Below are positions 35,862 to 45,074 of a stretch of DNA of 64,000 nucleotides, in pieces; the first letter of the stretch is position 1, and the number at the start of each line of letters is the position of its first letter. Under the pieces are notes generated by a model. That model was not told where the DNA came from and did no database searches. It worked only from the letters and a program-made list of their open reading frames with translations. The DNA comes from Nitrospirota bacterium (GTDB taxonomy: Bacteria > Nitrospirota > Thermodesulfovibrionia > Thermodesulfovibrionales > Magnetobacteriaceae). Location: contig JADFYL010000002.1 in NCBI GenBank assembly GCA_015233045.1, positions 1 through 64,000 on the forward strand. The letters are read 5' to 3'. A program made the translations under genes and the position numbers.

Positions 35862-37892
35862 ATGTACCTGCCCGGTTTTATACAAACAACTCATTCAATA
35901 AGAGTTGAGACAGCCGTTAAGTTAGTATCCTATGCGATTGCCCTGATGGGTTTTATAAGTGTTTGCGCATATGTGGAATATGTTTATAGCGCACTCTTTG
36001 TCCTTGTGGTTGTTATTGCCGGTTATCTTGATTTTAAGAAAAGCGTTGTGGAGACGTCCCAAGGGTACGTGCCGCGTTGGGTTATCAACGTGCTGTCGGT
36101 TATTGTGATAATCTTGTCGGTGTTCCGGATGTACACAGATGACCTGGTTGAGTCTGCCGTTGAGGCATTGTTAATCCTGCTTTCAATTAAGTTTCTCGAA
36201 AAGAGGGGTTTCAGGGACTATATGCAGGTATATCTTATCTCGTTGTTTCTGCTTGCGGGGGCCGCTCTTTTGTCTATTGATCTATCGTTTTTCCTTTACT
36301 TTATGATATTTTTCTTTCTTATCTCATCGGCCATAGTGCTGCTCACTTATTACTCGCAGGCCCCACAGCTTATTATTCAGAGAGAGGTATTCGTAAAGAT
36401 AGTTTTAAAGACAATGGCAATTCCGCTTCTTTCGATACCTATGGCCTCGATTATTTTCTTAGTGCTGCCGAGGACAGATCATCCTTTTTTCAGTTTTTTA
36501 AACCGCGCCGGCAGGGGCAGGTCTGGCTTTGCGGACAGCGTTACGCTTGGGGGCGTATCCTCAATACAACAGGACTCAAGCGTCGTGTTCAGGGCGTCTA
36601 TGGAAAAACTCGACGATGAGTTGCTCTATTGGCGCGGAGTCTTGTTTGACACCTTTGATGGTACGTCATGGAAGTCCTCGCTGCCCGAGGACACCGCCTC
36701 CAAAACTGAACGGGCCAGAGGCAGGCACGTCCAGCAGACAATATACCTCGAACCATACGGCAACAAATACGTCTTCGCCCTGGATAAGCCCATATCTGTA
36801 CTATTAAAAAACATTCGTTCACCCGGTGGGTTTATATACCTTACGAAAGAACCGATAAAAAGCAGGCTGCGTTACGATGCCGTCTCTGTCGTTGAGGAAC
36901 AACAACCGGCTATTGTCCAACAAGACAGTCCAGGCAAGGCCGATATAGCCGAGATGGAAAAGTACCTGAAACTGCCGACGGCAATCCCCGAGGGCATCAC
37001 CGCGCTGGCTCAAATGCTCACCAAAGGCAAAGACCGGCGCACTGCCACAGAGGCCATATTAACATACCTCAGAGACGGAGGCTTCTCCTACTCTCTTGAC
37101 AACCTGCCAGCGTCACAGTCGCCGCTTAGCGAATTCCTGTTTAAGACAAAGTCGGGAAACTGCGAATACTTTGCCTCGGCAATGGCCGTGATGCTTCGAG
37201 CCTCCGGCATCGCCGCAAACGTGGTAGGAGGTTACAAGGGCGGGCAGTATAACAACCTCGGCGGCTACTACATGGTCATGCAGAAAAATGCACATGTGTG
37301 GGTAGAGGCAAATATTGACGGTGAAAGATGGCAACGCTATGACCCCACGCCCGCCGCGGCCTTCTCACTAAGTATAGAATCAAAGGGTGCATTTCTGGCA
37401 ACTCTGCAAACCTCCTTTGACGCGCTCAATTATTATTGGGGCGTATTCGTGATAAACTATAATTTCGACAGACAGTTGTCCATGCTCAAAAAATTCAGGA
37501 TGAACATCAATGTGCCTGTTGTGAAGTCGTCTCTGCTGAAAACCCGAACCGGCTTAAAACGCCTGAAAACACACACGTCGGCCATTGCGGCGGCACTGGC
37601 AATAATATTATTAATCATTGCGTTGCGGCTCATTTATTTTAATAATACCCCGCAAGAGAAAAGACTTCTGGAGAGCTTTCTCAAGCGGCTCAGCAACCTG
37701 GGGTTCGACAAAAAACAGTCCGATGGCCTTGAGGAATTCATAGCGACTATAACCGATGACGGCCTAAGGCGCGGGGCCGGTATGTTCGCTGAGGAGTTTG
37801 AGAAGATATATTACAGGGATGAGAGGTTCACGAAAGAGCAGATAAAACGCCTCCGGGCGATGTTAAAGACACTGGTGTCAATGGCCATGTAA
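35862..37892 (+). CDS. TgpA-like membrane transglutaminase (DUF3488-transglutaminase)
   Basis: 676 residues. About six transmembrane segments occupy 15-215 (DUF3488 region). A periplasmic transglutaminase-like domain (about 375-515) follows, with Cys in SGNCEYFASAMAVMLR (near 433), His in NAHVWVEA (near 477) and Asp in RYDPTP (near 493), giving the full catalytic triad. A final transmembrane segment (about 578-597) and a cytoplasmic DUF4129-like tail complete the TgpA layout. In Pseudomonas TgpA is essential; the substrate is unknown. In many genomes this gene sits with a MoxR ATPase and DUF58 protein, which are not seen here. Confidence 0.9.
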   Translation: MYLPGFIQTTHSIRVETAVKLVSYAIALMGFISVCAYVEYVYSALFVLVVVIAGYLDFKKSVVETSQGYVPRWVINVLSVIVIILSVFRMYTDDLVESAVEALLILLSIKFLEKRGFRDYMQVYLISLFLLAGAALLSIDLSFFLYFMIFFFLISSAIVLLTYYSQAPQLIIQREVFVKIVLKTMAIPLLSIPMASIIFLVLPRTDHPFFSFLNRAGRGRSGFADSVTLGGVSSIQQDSSVVFRASMEKLDDELLYWRGVLFDTFDGTSWKSSLPEDTASKTERARGRHVQQTIYLEPYGNKYVFALDKPISVLLKNIRSPGGFIYLTKEPIKSRLRYDAVSVVEEQQPAIVQQDSPGKADIAEMEKYLKLPTAIPEGITALAQMLTKGKDRRTATEAILTYLRDGGFSYSLDNLPASQSPLSEFLFKTKSGNCEYFASAMAVMLRASGIAANVVGGYKGGQYNNLGGYYMVMQKNAHVWVEANIDGERWQRYDPTPAAAFSLSIESKGAFLATLQTSFDALNYYWGVFVINYNFDRQLSMLKKFRMNINVPVVKSSLLKTRTGLKRLKTHTSAIAAALAIILLIIALRLIYFNNTPQEKRLLESFLKRLSNLGFDKKQSDGLEEFIATITDDGLRRGAGMFAEEFEKIYYRDERFTKEQIKRLRAMLKTLVSMAM

Positions 37893-38061
37893 ATATGTAC
37901 CATTTCTATTCATTGAAAAATGTACCAGTCCGAAACCTCTGATCGAACAGCTTTATCTCATTTTGCAAAAAATCAAGCACCTGTAAGATTATATCACGGC
38001 AAATTTGTTCTCCATCATAAGTAAGCGGTAGTTGCTTAGATTGCTGTCATCATTGTCCCTC
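37893..38061. other. Intergenic sequence before the MITE-like element
   Basis: The 418 bases 37893-38310 hold no gene. This first part contains only a short direct repeat ATGTACCA (about 37895 and 37920). The 100-nt inverted-repeat element follows at 38062 and a terminator at 38262. Confidence 0.5.
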
Positions 38062-38161
38062 GTCATTCCGGCTTGTCCAGAATCGTCCCTTAAATGGTTG
38101 TTTCATGATGATTTTGCCTATTCTCAGATATAAGGACAGATTCCAGACAAGCCGGAATGAC
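38062..38161. repeat. 100-nt MITE-like inverted-repeat element, copy 1
   Basis: Both ends read GTCATTCCGGCTTGTC inward. The arms (about 30 nt, ending GAATC and GTCCTT) flank a 40-nt centre. The reverse complement aligns without gaps to 48792-48891, at roughly 85% identity by eye, including the centre (GAATA, GC, AATCAT, ATGAAAC). Conservation of the centre as well as the arms shows this is a mobile or amplified element and not a chance hairpin. No ORF is inside, so it would need a transposase supplied elsewhere. Confidence 0.85.
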
Positions 38162-38261
38162 GGATTAAGAGAAGGACAGTTCAGAAACCGTTGCAATTTC
38201 CAATGAAAACTTGTTTTATCCGGCAGAATAAGTTTACCGTGAAAATTATATCACACGCGGC

Positions 38262-38299
38262 AAAAAAAAAGAGGCAGTGCCGTAAGCACCGCCTCTTTT
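38262..38299 (-). terminator. Strong intrinsic terminator of the secreted-paralogue genes
   Basis: On the minus strand AGAGGCGGTGC, loop TTAC, GGCACTGCCTCT, then nine T. It lies just past the stop at 38311, ending the gene pair and any read-through from the secretion operon. Confidence 0.85.
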
Positions 38300-38310
38300 A
38301 GCGAGATGTG

Positions 38311-38877
38311 TTAGTACGTGAAATGCTGAATTGGTGTCTGAGGTGAGTATGGATCTGAACACAGATACCCTGTCAGGTTACGCTTCGGGTTTGTCGTGCC
38401 CTGGAAACATGCCATAGGTAAATCTGTACATGACCATGAGCCCGCGCTGCCGGAGCCACCAAGAATGCCCATCTGCACGAGGCTAATCCTGCCGCCGTAG
38501 GACTGATTAGCCGCCACAGCAACGGACACGCTGCCCATCGCCATACCGTCAAGGTTTATGGTAAGCCCCTCAAAAGATAGCATACGAGACTGATGTGCGT
38601 AGACAACCGCATAGTTACTCAACGTGTTAAAATTCTGCAGTTGAGAATTCAAGCTCTGCGCCGAGTTTGCGGTTATTGTGAAGTGTATAGACGCATTGTC
38701 CTGCGTCCTGTTTGAGATAACACAGTAGATGTTCTTGTCAGTTGCGGTGGTTAAGTAAGGCAATGTGTATGTAACATTGTCATTCTGGTTGGCGTGAATG
38801 CTTCTTCCACCCAACATAAACATCGCGCTCAGTACCATGACCGCCAGTACTAGGTATAAAAAACTTTTCTTCATCAT
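38311..38877 (-). CDS. Small secreted protein, tandem paralogue 2
   Basis: 188 residues, no known family. AAGGAGG precedes a double ATG (38877/38874); the second has the better spacing. A signal peptide (about 1-29, SFLYLVLAVMVLSAMF) ends near IHANQ. The mature protein shares a pattern with its neighbour at 38977: DNVTYT-x-PYLTT, YCVISN-x-TQDNASIHF, and the C-terminal LPMACFQGTTNPKRNL-x-GY-x-CSD. Cys occur at matching places (YC, WSC, AC, CSD), suggesting two disulphides. The beta-rich, Thr/Asn-rich composition fits an extracellular protein. It lies downstream of the gsp genes on the same strand, so it may be exported by that system; that is inference. Confidence 0.75.
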   Translation of the reverse strand: MMKKSFLYLVLAVMVLSAMFMLGGRSIHANQNDNVTYTLPYLTTATDKNIYCVISNRTQDNASIHFTITANSAQSLNSQLQNFNTLSNYAVVYAHQSRMLSFEGLTINLDGMAMGSVSVAVAANQSYGGRISLVQMGILGGSGSAGSWSCTDLPMACFQGTTNPKRNLTGYLCSDPYSPQTPIQHFTY

Positions 38878-38976
38878 TTCCTCCTTAGCGTTATTTCCTT
38901 TTTATAAATCTCTTGACTCAGCAACCCTCTATCCCTGATTTTTCATACTCTACGAGTACGAAAGTCTCAGCTCACT

Positions 38977-39666
38977 CTAGTATGTGTAAATCTTGTTATA
39001 TGGCTGCCCGTAAGCGTTTGATTTTGGCAACATAGAAGCAGCATTCCCTCTCGTATAAGCGATAGTAGACGCACCACTAGAAACGTCACGCCGCATCATT
39101 TCATCCGAACAAGTGTACCCAACCAGGTTCCTCTTTGGATTGGTTGTACCCTGGAAACACGCCATAGGTAAATTTCCACAGGTCCAGTCAAGTGCTGTCG
39201 CATTACCATACTTTACAACCATAGCGCCATCGCCGTCATAAGTCGCGGCCGCCTGTTGAGTAAGCCTAATGCTGCCTCCATAGTTTGAACTCGCGTTGAC
39301 TTTACCAGACAGACTACCAAAAGACGTTCCGTCTATATTGAGATTCATGGTCTCAAACGAAATCATGCGCGTTTGAAAGGCATATACCATCGCTGAATTC
39401 TGAGCTACATCCTGTATTTGCGTAGCTGACGTTGTCAACACGGCACTGTCAGCCAGTACATAGAAGTGCAACGACGCATTATCCTGCGTCATGTTTGACA
39501 CCACACAGTACACAGGCTTGTCACTGCTGGTAGTCAAGTACGGGAACGTGTACGTCACGTTGTCGCCCATAGTTGCATACACCCGGCTCTGATTGCCGCC
39601 CCACATAAACAGCCCGGTTAAAACCACTGCCGCTATCATTAAATATACTATACTTTTCCTCATCAT
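38977..39666 (-). CDS. Small secreted protein, tandem paralogue 1
   Basis: 229 residues, not recognised. AAGGAGG precedes a double ATG. The signal peptide (about 1-31) has hydrophobic core IVYLMIAAVVLTGLFMW. It shares with the next gene DNVTYTFPYLTT, YCVVSNMTQDNASLHF, QTRMISFE, NIDGTSFGS, NYGGSIRLTQ and LPMACFQGTTNPKRNL. It is longer by an Ala/Thr-rich insert before the third Cys and a 35-residue C-terminal tail ending KIYTY. The gene pair presumably arose by tandem duplication. The long leader upstream is unusually purine-rich. Confidence 0.75.
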   Translation of the reverse strand: MMRKSIVYLMIAAVVLTGLFMWGGNQSRVYATMGDNVTYTFPYLTTSSDKPVYCVVSNMTQDNASLHFYVLADSAVLTTSATQIQDVAQNSAMVYAFQTRMISFETMNLNIDGTSFGSLSGKVNASSNYGGSIRLTQQAAATYDGDGAMVVKYGNATALDWTCGNLPMACFQGTTNPKRNLVGYTCSDEMMRRDVSSGASTIAYTRGNAASMLPKSNAYGQPYNKIYTY

Positions 39667-40068
39667 TATCCTCCTTGTCTTTCATTTTGTCTAACAAGTG
39701 TGCAAATGCTCTTCCTGCCATGCAGGCATCTTTATATTGTTCGCCACATTGCTCACGCCCTTTATCACTCCCTATATCTATCTCCTATACACCCCCTTTT
39801 CAGATTTTCGCTCCTCACAACTCATGAGTTTCACGTCCTGCGGTGCGCTCACCGCCCTTCCGCCCTTAGTATACATACCGCAAATTCCCTTGTCAATATC
39901 AACCTTCACCTGACACCTCACAATTCCACAAACACACATACCTGAAACCATCCATCCCTGCGACCTCAACAGCATCCTGCCTTCTTTACCAAACATCCTG
40001 CGGCATAGGCCTCAGTCCGCCTCCACGCCTCCACCTCCTTTATGGACTTCTGCCTTTCCTTTCTCCAT
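39667..40068 (-). other. Long purine-rich leader before the secreted paralogues
   Basis: On the coding (minus) strand this region is strikingly rich in A and G, with many Shine-Dalgarno-like words (AAGGAGGTGGAGG, GTGGAGGCGGA near 40040-40010). Short frames occur, the longest being 72 codons (39996-39778), Cys-rich but without a clear ribosome site; I do not call it as a gene. It may be a regulatory leader of about 395 nt. Confidence 0.4.
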
Positions 40069-40098
40069 TTAATACCCTTATCGGACATTAATTTGCAA
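40069..40098 (-). promoter_or_regulatory. Possible promoter of the secreted-paralogue genes
   Basis: Minus strand TTGCAA (40098-40093), 18-nt spacer, TATTAA (40074-40069). It lies between gspD and the paralogues and would allow them to be transcribed separately from the gsp operon. Confidence 0.4.
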
Positions 40099-40208
40099 AA
40101 CTTAAGTATTTTTTATTCCTGAGCGCCTTACCGCTCTTCTCACCGTAGGCACCGGCCCCCATAGTTTCACAGGAATCCAGTTTCTCATCAGAGAAGTCAA
40201 CAAACAAC

Positions 40209-42542
40209 TCATTTATTAAACCACTCAAAACGCTCTCCAATTTCCTTCGTTATGTTGTGGGCGTCATCCGTGTTTGTCAGTATTCTGGGCGTAATGAAAA
40301 TCAATAACTCCGTCCTCGTAATATCCTCTGACCTGTACTTAAAGGCATAGCCGATTATTGGAATATCACCAAGCAGAGGGATTTTAGTTTCAGTCACACT
40401 GGTTTGTTTGCTCCTTATGCCACCGAGTATAACCGTCTGCCCATTTCCGACCACTACCATCGTCTTGACCTTTCTTTTTCTTATGGTGGGAGAATCTATT
40501 GATGAGGTTGCGTTGGTTTGGGCCGCGCTGACCTCAGTTGATATCTCAAGCGTAACCAGTCCGTCGGCATTTATTGTCGGCTTAATCGTTAAAAGAAGTC
40601 CAGTACTTATGTATGAGACACTATTTAAGATACTTGGGGTCGTTGTCGTTGACGTTGTGCTGACTACGGTTGATAACTGGCTGGTTATCACCGGCACGTC
40701 ATCTCCAACCTGAATATTTGCCTCTTCATTGTCCACAACCATGAGATGCGGTCTCATAAGTATCTCTAATTTATTTTCTTTCGCAAGCGTGTCAAGTACA
40801 AGCTCCGCGTTATAGGAGTCTGTCAGGAATTTGAAGATGGTGCCAGCGGAATTAGCACCCAGAAGGCCAATCGTGCCGACTCCGTAATTACCCCCCGCCA
40901 CCCTGCTTCCTATAAAGCCTTCAAGCCCCAGCTCATCCTTGTTGTCAATGGACAGCTCAGCTATCGTCCCTTCTATCAACACCTGCCTGGGCGGGGTGTC
41001 TATCTCTTTCAGTAGACTAACCAGGCTCTGGTATATTGACGGTGTAGTCATCATGATTATCACGTTTCTCTTGTCGTCTGACGTGATTCTTATCTGAACG
41101 TCAGGGGCACTGGGCAGGGTTATTACAGCGGAGCCGCTGGTAGCCCCTGTTGTCTCTACAGCCAACGGTTTTGCAACCGTGTTGCCAGTGCCTGTAGCCG
41201 TAGCTGTCGTAGACGACCCGGACGTCGTGGACGATCCAGACGTCGTAGTGGAGGCCTTTGTGGAGCCAAACTCATCCGCTGACTTTTTCTCCTTATCCAG
41301 TGTCGTCCTGCTGGCGGTGGCCTGTGTCTGAGTCGTTTGCTTGATGCCGTAGAGTCTCTGAATGGTTTCAACAAGCTCAGTGGCCCTTGAAAATTTAGGG
41401 AAAAATGTAAACGTCTTTTCCCCGGAACCTGCCGACTCGGGCGTATCAAGGCGGTCCTTCCACTGCATTACGAACTTGGCCGACTGTTCGTCCGGCGCAA
41501 CCGCAAGGATACTGTTGAGAAACTTCACAGGGATGAATGTCACACCCGGTCCTTTGGGATTCGTTGACGTGCCAAATCCCATTCCATTGAGTATTGTCGT
41601 CATCTGGGTGATGAACTCATCAGGCTTCCAATATGTCAATTTCATGAGAATCACTCGTTTCTGCTTCAGATATGGCACATCCATAATGTCTATAAGGTTA
41701 AGACACTCACGTATCGTTGCCGCTGTGCCGGTCACCAGTATTGCGTTTTCTTTCTCGTAAACCTTTGTTGTCAGGACGGCTTTGTAAAATTCGGCTATCA
41801 GTGCCGACATCTCGGCGGAGCTTATATATTTTAACGCCACTACCTGGACTATCTTTGCGGAGCTTACAGGCACACTTCTGCCCACACGTATATCCACAGG
41901 CTCTCCGCCCGCAGTTGGTTTTAATATATAGAGACTTCCCGCTTTAGCGCCCACCAACAGCCCCTGCTGCCTCAGCAGCTCCACCACTATCTCCAGTGTC
42001 TTGGCCGCCGACAGTTCTTTTGTCATATGCAGAGTAACCGGATTTTTCATCGCCTTTACCGTCTCGTCAATAAAAAATGTCACCTTGAGTACCTCTCCCA
42101 CCGCGTGGATTACAAAATCAGACAGAGGCATCCCGTCAACATTTATCAACACGGGTTTATCCTCCAGCGCGAGTTTCGACGCGTCTATGGGTTCAAGTTC
42201 CAGCGCGACACTCCCCGATGCCGCCTTTTCAAACGACGGCGTCTCTATGTCCACAGGTGGATGAACAGGCGGTCTTTCACCGAGTACGTCCAACGACTTA
42301 AACTTTCCGGTTGTATTGTCGCTGTAGGTAACATTGTCGCACTTGCCCGTGGTGTTATCGCACCTGACAACCTTCTTATAAGGCAGCTCCAGCATATTCA
42401 TCATCGTTGTGGGACGGTACTCCGCGGTACAGGCCGCCGCAAACACCACGAGGGCAAACATACTCAGAATCACTACCACCCGTCTTACGCTTATATTCAG
42501 GACATTGCTGACCGGATAACAAATACACTTACGGAGGTTCAA
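40209..42542 (-). CDS. gspD: Type II secretion secretin GspD
   Basis: 777 residues. A lipoprotein-like signal (about 18-38) ends FAAACTAEY, so the secretin may be a lipoprotein. The N0 domain (about 120-205) reads INVDGMPLSDFVIHAVGEVL; N1-N3 repeats follow. A Ser/Thr/Gly-rich linker of about 45 residues (near 425-470) interrupts the N domains. The secretin core shows VLIEGTIAELS, MRPHLMVVDNEEANIQVGDDVPV and NGQTVILGGI, with the end KIPLLGDIPIIGYAF and LLIFITPRIL. It forms the outer-membrane pore. It is the last gsp gene, overlapping gspC by ATGA, whereas in most gsp operons C and D come first. Confidence 0.95.
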   Translation of the reverse strand: MNLRKCICYPVSNVLNISVRRVVVILSMFALVVFAAACTAEYRPTTMMNMLELPYKKVVRCDNTTGKCDNVTYSDNTTGKFKSLDVLGERPPVHPPVDIETPSFEKAASGSVALELEPIDASKLALEDKPVLINVDGMPLSDFVIHAVGEVLKVTFFIDETVKAMKNPVTLHMTKELSAAKTLEIVVELLRQQGLLVGAKAGSLYILKPTAGGEPVDIRVGRSVPVSSAKIVQVVALKYISSAEMSALIAEFYKAVLTTKVYEKENAILVTGTAATIRECLNLIDIMDVPYLKQKRVILMKLTYWKPDEFITQMTTILNGMGFGTSTNPKGPGVTFIPVKFLNSILAVAPDEQSAKFVMQWKDRLDTPESAGSGEKTFTFFPKFSRATELVETIQRLYGIKQTTQTQATASRTTLDKEKKSADEFGSTKASTTTSGSSTTSGSSTTATATGTGNTVAKPLAVETTGATSGSAVITLPSAPDVQIRITSDDKRNVIIMMTTPSIYQSLVSLLKEIDTPPRQVLIEGTIAELSIDNKDELGLEGFIGSRVAGGNYGVGTIGLLGANSAGTIFKFLTDSYNAELVLDTLAKENKLEILMRPHLMVVDNEEANIQVGDDVPVITSQLSTVVSTTSTTTTPSILNSVSYISTGLLLTIKPTINADGLVTLEISTEVSAAQTNATSSIDSPTIRKRKVKTMVVVGNGQTVILGGIRSKQTSVTETKIPLLGDIPIIGYAFKYRSEDITRTELLIFITPRILTNTDDAHNITKEIGERFEWFNK

Positions 42543-43072
42543 TTTTTTATCGAGAATATCTTTAATTTTATCTCACCCTCCTGATTTTTCAGCGTCACCG
42601 AGGTCATCGTCACCTCACTTATGAGGGTCTCACCGGGCAGGGTCTCACCCTTCTGGCTGTAATGGTACTGGCCTTCGTTATCTAACAAGACGGCCACCTT
42701 CTGCTTAGAGGATAAAACCCCTATCAGGGTATAGACATAGACCTTCCTGACTTCCGCATTTTGCGACGGGTCAGGCGGATATTTCCCATCGGCCATAAAA
42801 ATATTCCTCTTAAAAACCTCTTCGTAGTCCCTTTTGGACGCCTCAAGAATGAGAGCCAATGTCCTCTTCTTATTATTCTGAATACCTTCCATGCCTTTCT
42901 GTTTGCTATTATACCTTATCTCAGGGTTTTTTACAATCATCAGCGGTATTGCCGCGGCAAATAATAATATAATTATTATATCTTTGGCATTTGACTTCGC
43001 CCACGCCACATATTCCGCCGCCTTAGCAGCGCTTTTTAGTATGTTGTCTTTTAGCATACCATCCTTCGTCAA
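42539..43072 (-). CDS. gspC: Type II secretion inner-membrane protein GspC-like
   Basis: 177 residues. One transmembrane segment (about 31-49, DIIIILLFAAAIPLMIV) and a periplasmic homology region: YEEVFKRNIFM, then YTLIGVLSSKQKVAVLLDNEGQYHYSQKGE, resembling GspC/PulC HR domains that contact GspD N0. No PDZ domain is present. Position between gspM and gspD supports the call. Both its ends overlap neighbours by 4 nt. Confidence 0.75.
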   Translation of the reverse strand: MTKDGMLKDNILKSAAKAAEYVAWAKSNAKDIIIILLFAAAIPLMIVKNPEIRYNSKQKGMEGIQNNKKRTLALILEASKRDYEEVFKRNIFMADGKYPPDPSQNAEVRKVYVYTLIGVLSSKQKVAVLLDNEGQYHYSQKGETLPGETLISEVTMTSVTLKNQEGEIKLKIFSIKN

Positions 43073-43599
43073 ACCTTTCTTATATAACCCGACACCACTA
43101 TCTTGGTTGTGTAGGTTTTATCCATAACATTTATCTCCACACTTTTTATCCTCAGCACCGGCCTTGCGTCCGCAATGGCCTTGAAGAGCTTATAGGTCGG
43201 CTTGAGCAGCCCTTGTATTCTTACCATCACGGAGGCCTCAATTAAAACAGTGTCCTCCGTACCTTCAATGAGCTGAAAGTTCTGTACAACCAGCGCGTTT
43301 GCCTCCGCTGATTTCGTTAGTAAATTTACTATCTCCGTCTGTATTGCCGTCCTGTTGCTCCCTTTAGGATAGATTAAGGATGCCAGTTCGTTATTCACCT
43401 CGGGGTCGTCCTTGGTGTCTAGCGCGAGATATTTTTGAAGCAAATCCGACTTCGAGGCATAGGCGGAAAGATAGTCCTCCACCACGGCCATCCTTTTTTC
43501 TACGGCTGTCCTGGCCGGGACTACGGCAAAACGAGCTATTGATAAGACTATCAACAGATATAATCCTGCCTTTTTAAGGTTGCCGCCTTCGATATTCAT
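43069..43599 (-). CDS. gspM: Type II secretion GspM/PilO-like protein
   Basis: 176 residues. A single N-terminal hydrophobic helix (about 10-28), a coiled coil, and a ferredoxin-like periplasmic domain (VQNFQLIEGTEDTVLIEASVMVRIQGLLKPTYKLF) typical of GspM/PilO. It belongs to the inner-membrane assembly platform with GspL. Sequence conservation in this family is low, so the call leans on length, topology and position directly after gspL. Confidence 0.75.
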   Translation of the reverse strand: MNIEGGNLKKAGLYLLIVLSIARFAVVPARTAVEKRMAVVEDYLSAYASKSDLLQKYLALDTKDDPEVNNELASLIYPKGSNRTAIQTEIVNLLTKSAEANALVVQNFQLIEGTEDTVLIEASVMVRIQGLLKPTYKLFKAIADARPVLRIKSVEINVMDKTYTTKIVVSGYIRKV

Positions 43600-43621
43600 T
43601 TTTTCAATTACCGTTTTCCTT

Positions 43622-45070
43622 CTAAAACAACTTATTGGTTTTTACTATCGCCGAAGGGCTTGACGCCATGTTTACAGTATTGCGCGGCGTCCCAACGGAG
43701 TTTGGGTTAACGTTCATGACAGCCGCGGGGATTGATGTCCTGCTATAAGCCCCATGTATGGCCGTAGCCTGAGGTATTGACGGCGTTGAAGTTGTTACAA
43801 AGGCCGCCGGGCTTGAGGCGTTTGAATTTCCGGCTATTGTGTTGCTTATGTCTATGGAGAGGCGAAACTTATAGGTCTGGCCTTCTCTGGATGGTTCTCC
43901 CACGAGTTTTACCGTTTCAACCTCTTTCAAAGCGCTCAGCTTGCTTATCACCTCTGAAGGGTTGGCCGAGACGATGTTGACGTCAACGTTTCTGTTATTA
44001 ATGTTTAACTGCGTTACATAGGCACCGTCGGCAAGTGACCGTGTCAGAACCTCAATGACCCCCAGCGGGGGTGCAAACTCGCTTACCTTTTTGGCCAGGG
44101 CAACAAGCAGCTTTGCCGTTACATCCTTGTCCTGCAGCTCTGCAAGCTCGTTTATCTGCTTTGTCACCTTCGCGGTTTCTCTTTCAATGTCCTCAAGGGA
44201 TGTGTCAAGTTTTTTTATTGACATATAGGAGGAAACCAGATAGGCCGCCATGCAATACAAGGCAGCCCTGAAGAGCAACTCCGTATTCACTACCGAATGC
44301 CACGACCTTGTCTTAAATGGGGACAGCTTTAATGAGTTTAAACCCCTCAGCGATACGGGAAATCCGGTATCCTCTATAATATTTATGGGAATATCCATAA
44401 CGGGGCCGCCATTCAGAAGATTTACCCCACACAGGTTTACGCGCGTCATCTCTTGCCGGTAAGCCCCAAGTCCCCGCAAAAAGACCTCCACGCCACTTTC
44501 ACTAAGCGGCACAGCAAGGGTACGAAAGCCAATAAAGCCGTTTGGGCCGTGGGCAAAGGCGTAAATCTTTTCCCCGTCGGCGTATATAGTGGCCTCAGGG
44601 GCCGCCGATACGAACAACAAGTCCTCTGGAATCAGGTAATTAGAGTAAAATCCCTTAGACACCTCTTCCACAACGCGCCTCTCCCACGCCCATATATCCA
44701 CGAGCGTGTAATTTGCGTGGCTCTCAAAGACATTAAAGTGAAACGCGGGGTTGGCAATCATAGGGAACATCTCTGCCACATCATTAGATATGATTCCTTT
44801 GAGGTTTTTTTGTACTGAGGGGGGATATTTCTCTCTCCAATAGTAGACCAGCTCCCTGCCGATGACGAGGATGCTTTTCCCTATAATTTTGTTAACCATC
44901 GAAGAGTTCCCGCTTAGGGCTACGCTTATGCCCGCCTTTGATACGTTGTAAAAATCGCAACCTGCCCCACGGGCATAGCAGACCGTTAGGGGTTGTCCAA
45001 AATGCCCCATCCCATCACCACCGCCACTTTGCTGATGTGATACCTTTAGCAGTTCCCTAAGCGCCTTCAA
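43622..45070 (-). CDS. gspL: Type II secretion GspL-like (PilM/PilN-type) platform protein
   Basis: 482 residues if translation begins at the TTG at 45070, which has GGAGGGAGG at 9 nt; the frame is open to 45133 but overlaps gspK. The N-terminal two thirds resemble the actin-fold cytoplasmic domain of GspL/PilM in layout only. A transmembrane segment (about 270-290, ALYCMAAYLVSSYM) is followed by a coiled coil and a PilN-like periplasmic domain (GVIEVLTRSLADGAYVTQL). A Ser/Thr/Pro-rich tail ends the protein. GspL couples the GspE ATPase to the membrane. Confidence 0.75.
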   Translation of the reverse strand: MKALRELLKVSHQQSGGGDGMGHFGQPLTVCYARGAGCDFYNVSKAGISVALSGNSSMVNKIIGKSILVIGRELVYYWREKYPPSVQKNLKGIISNDVAEMFPMIANPAFHFNVFESHANYTLVDIWAWERRVVEEVSKGFYSNYLIPEDLLFVSAAPEATIYADGEKIYAFAHGPNGFIGFRTLAVPLSESGVEVFLRGLGAYRQEMTRVNLCGVNLLNGGPVMDIPINIIEDTGFPVSLRGLNSLKLSPFKTRSWHSVVNTELLFRAALYCMAAYLVSSYMSIKKLDTSLEDIERETAKVTKQINELAELQDKDVTAKLLVALAKKVSEFAPPLGVIEVLTRSLADGAYVTQLNINNRNVDVNIVSANPSEVISKLSALKEVETVKLVGEPSREGQTYKFRLSIDISNTIAGNSNASSPAAFVTTSTPSIPQATAIHGAYSRTSIPAAVMNVNPNSVGTPRNTVNMASSPSAIVKTNKLF

Positions 45071-45074
45071 GCCC

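Noticed and set aside
39701-39720. TGGCA...TTGCA on the minus strand, like a sigma54 promoter
   Set aside because: The distance between the GG and GC elements is 14 nt instead of 10.
39778-39996. 72-codon Cys-rich frame on the minus strand
   Set aside because: No good ribosome site, composition follows the purine skew of the region, and it matches no known family.
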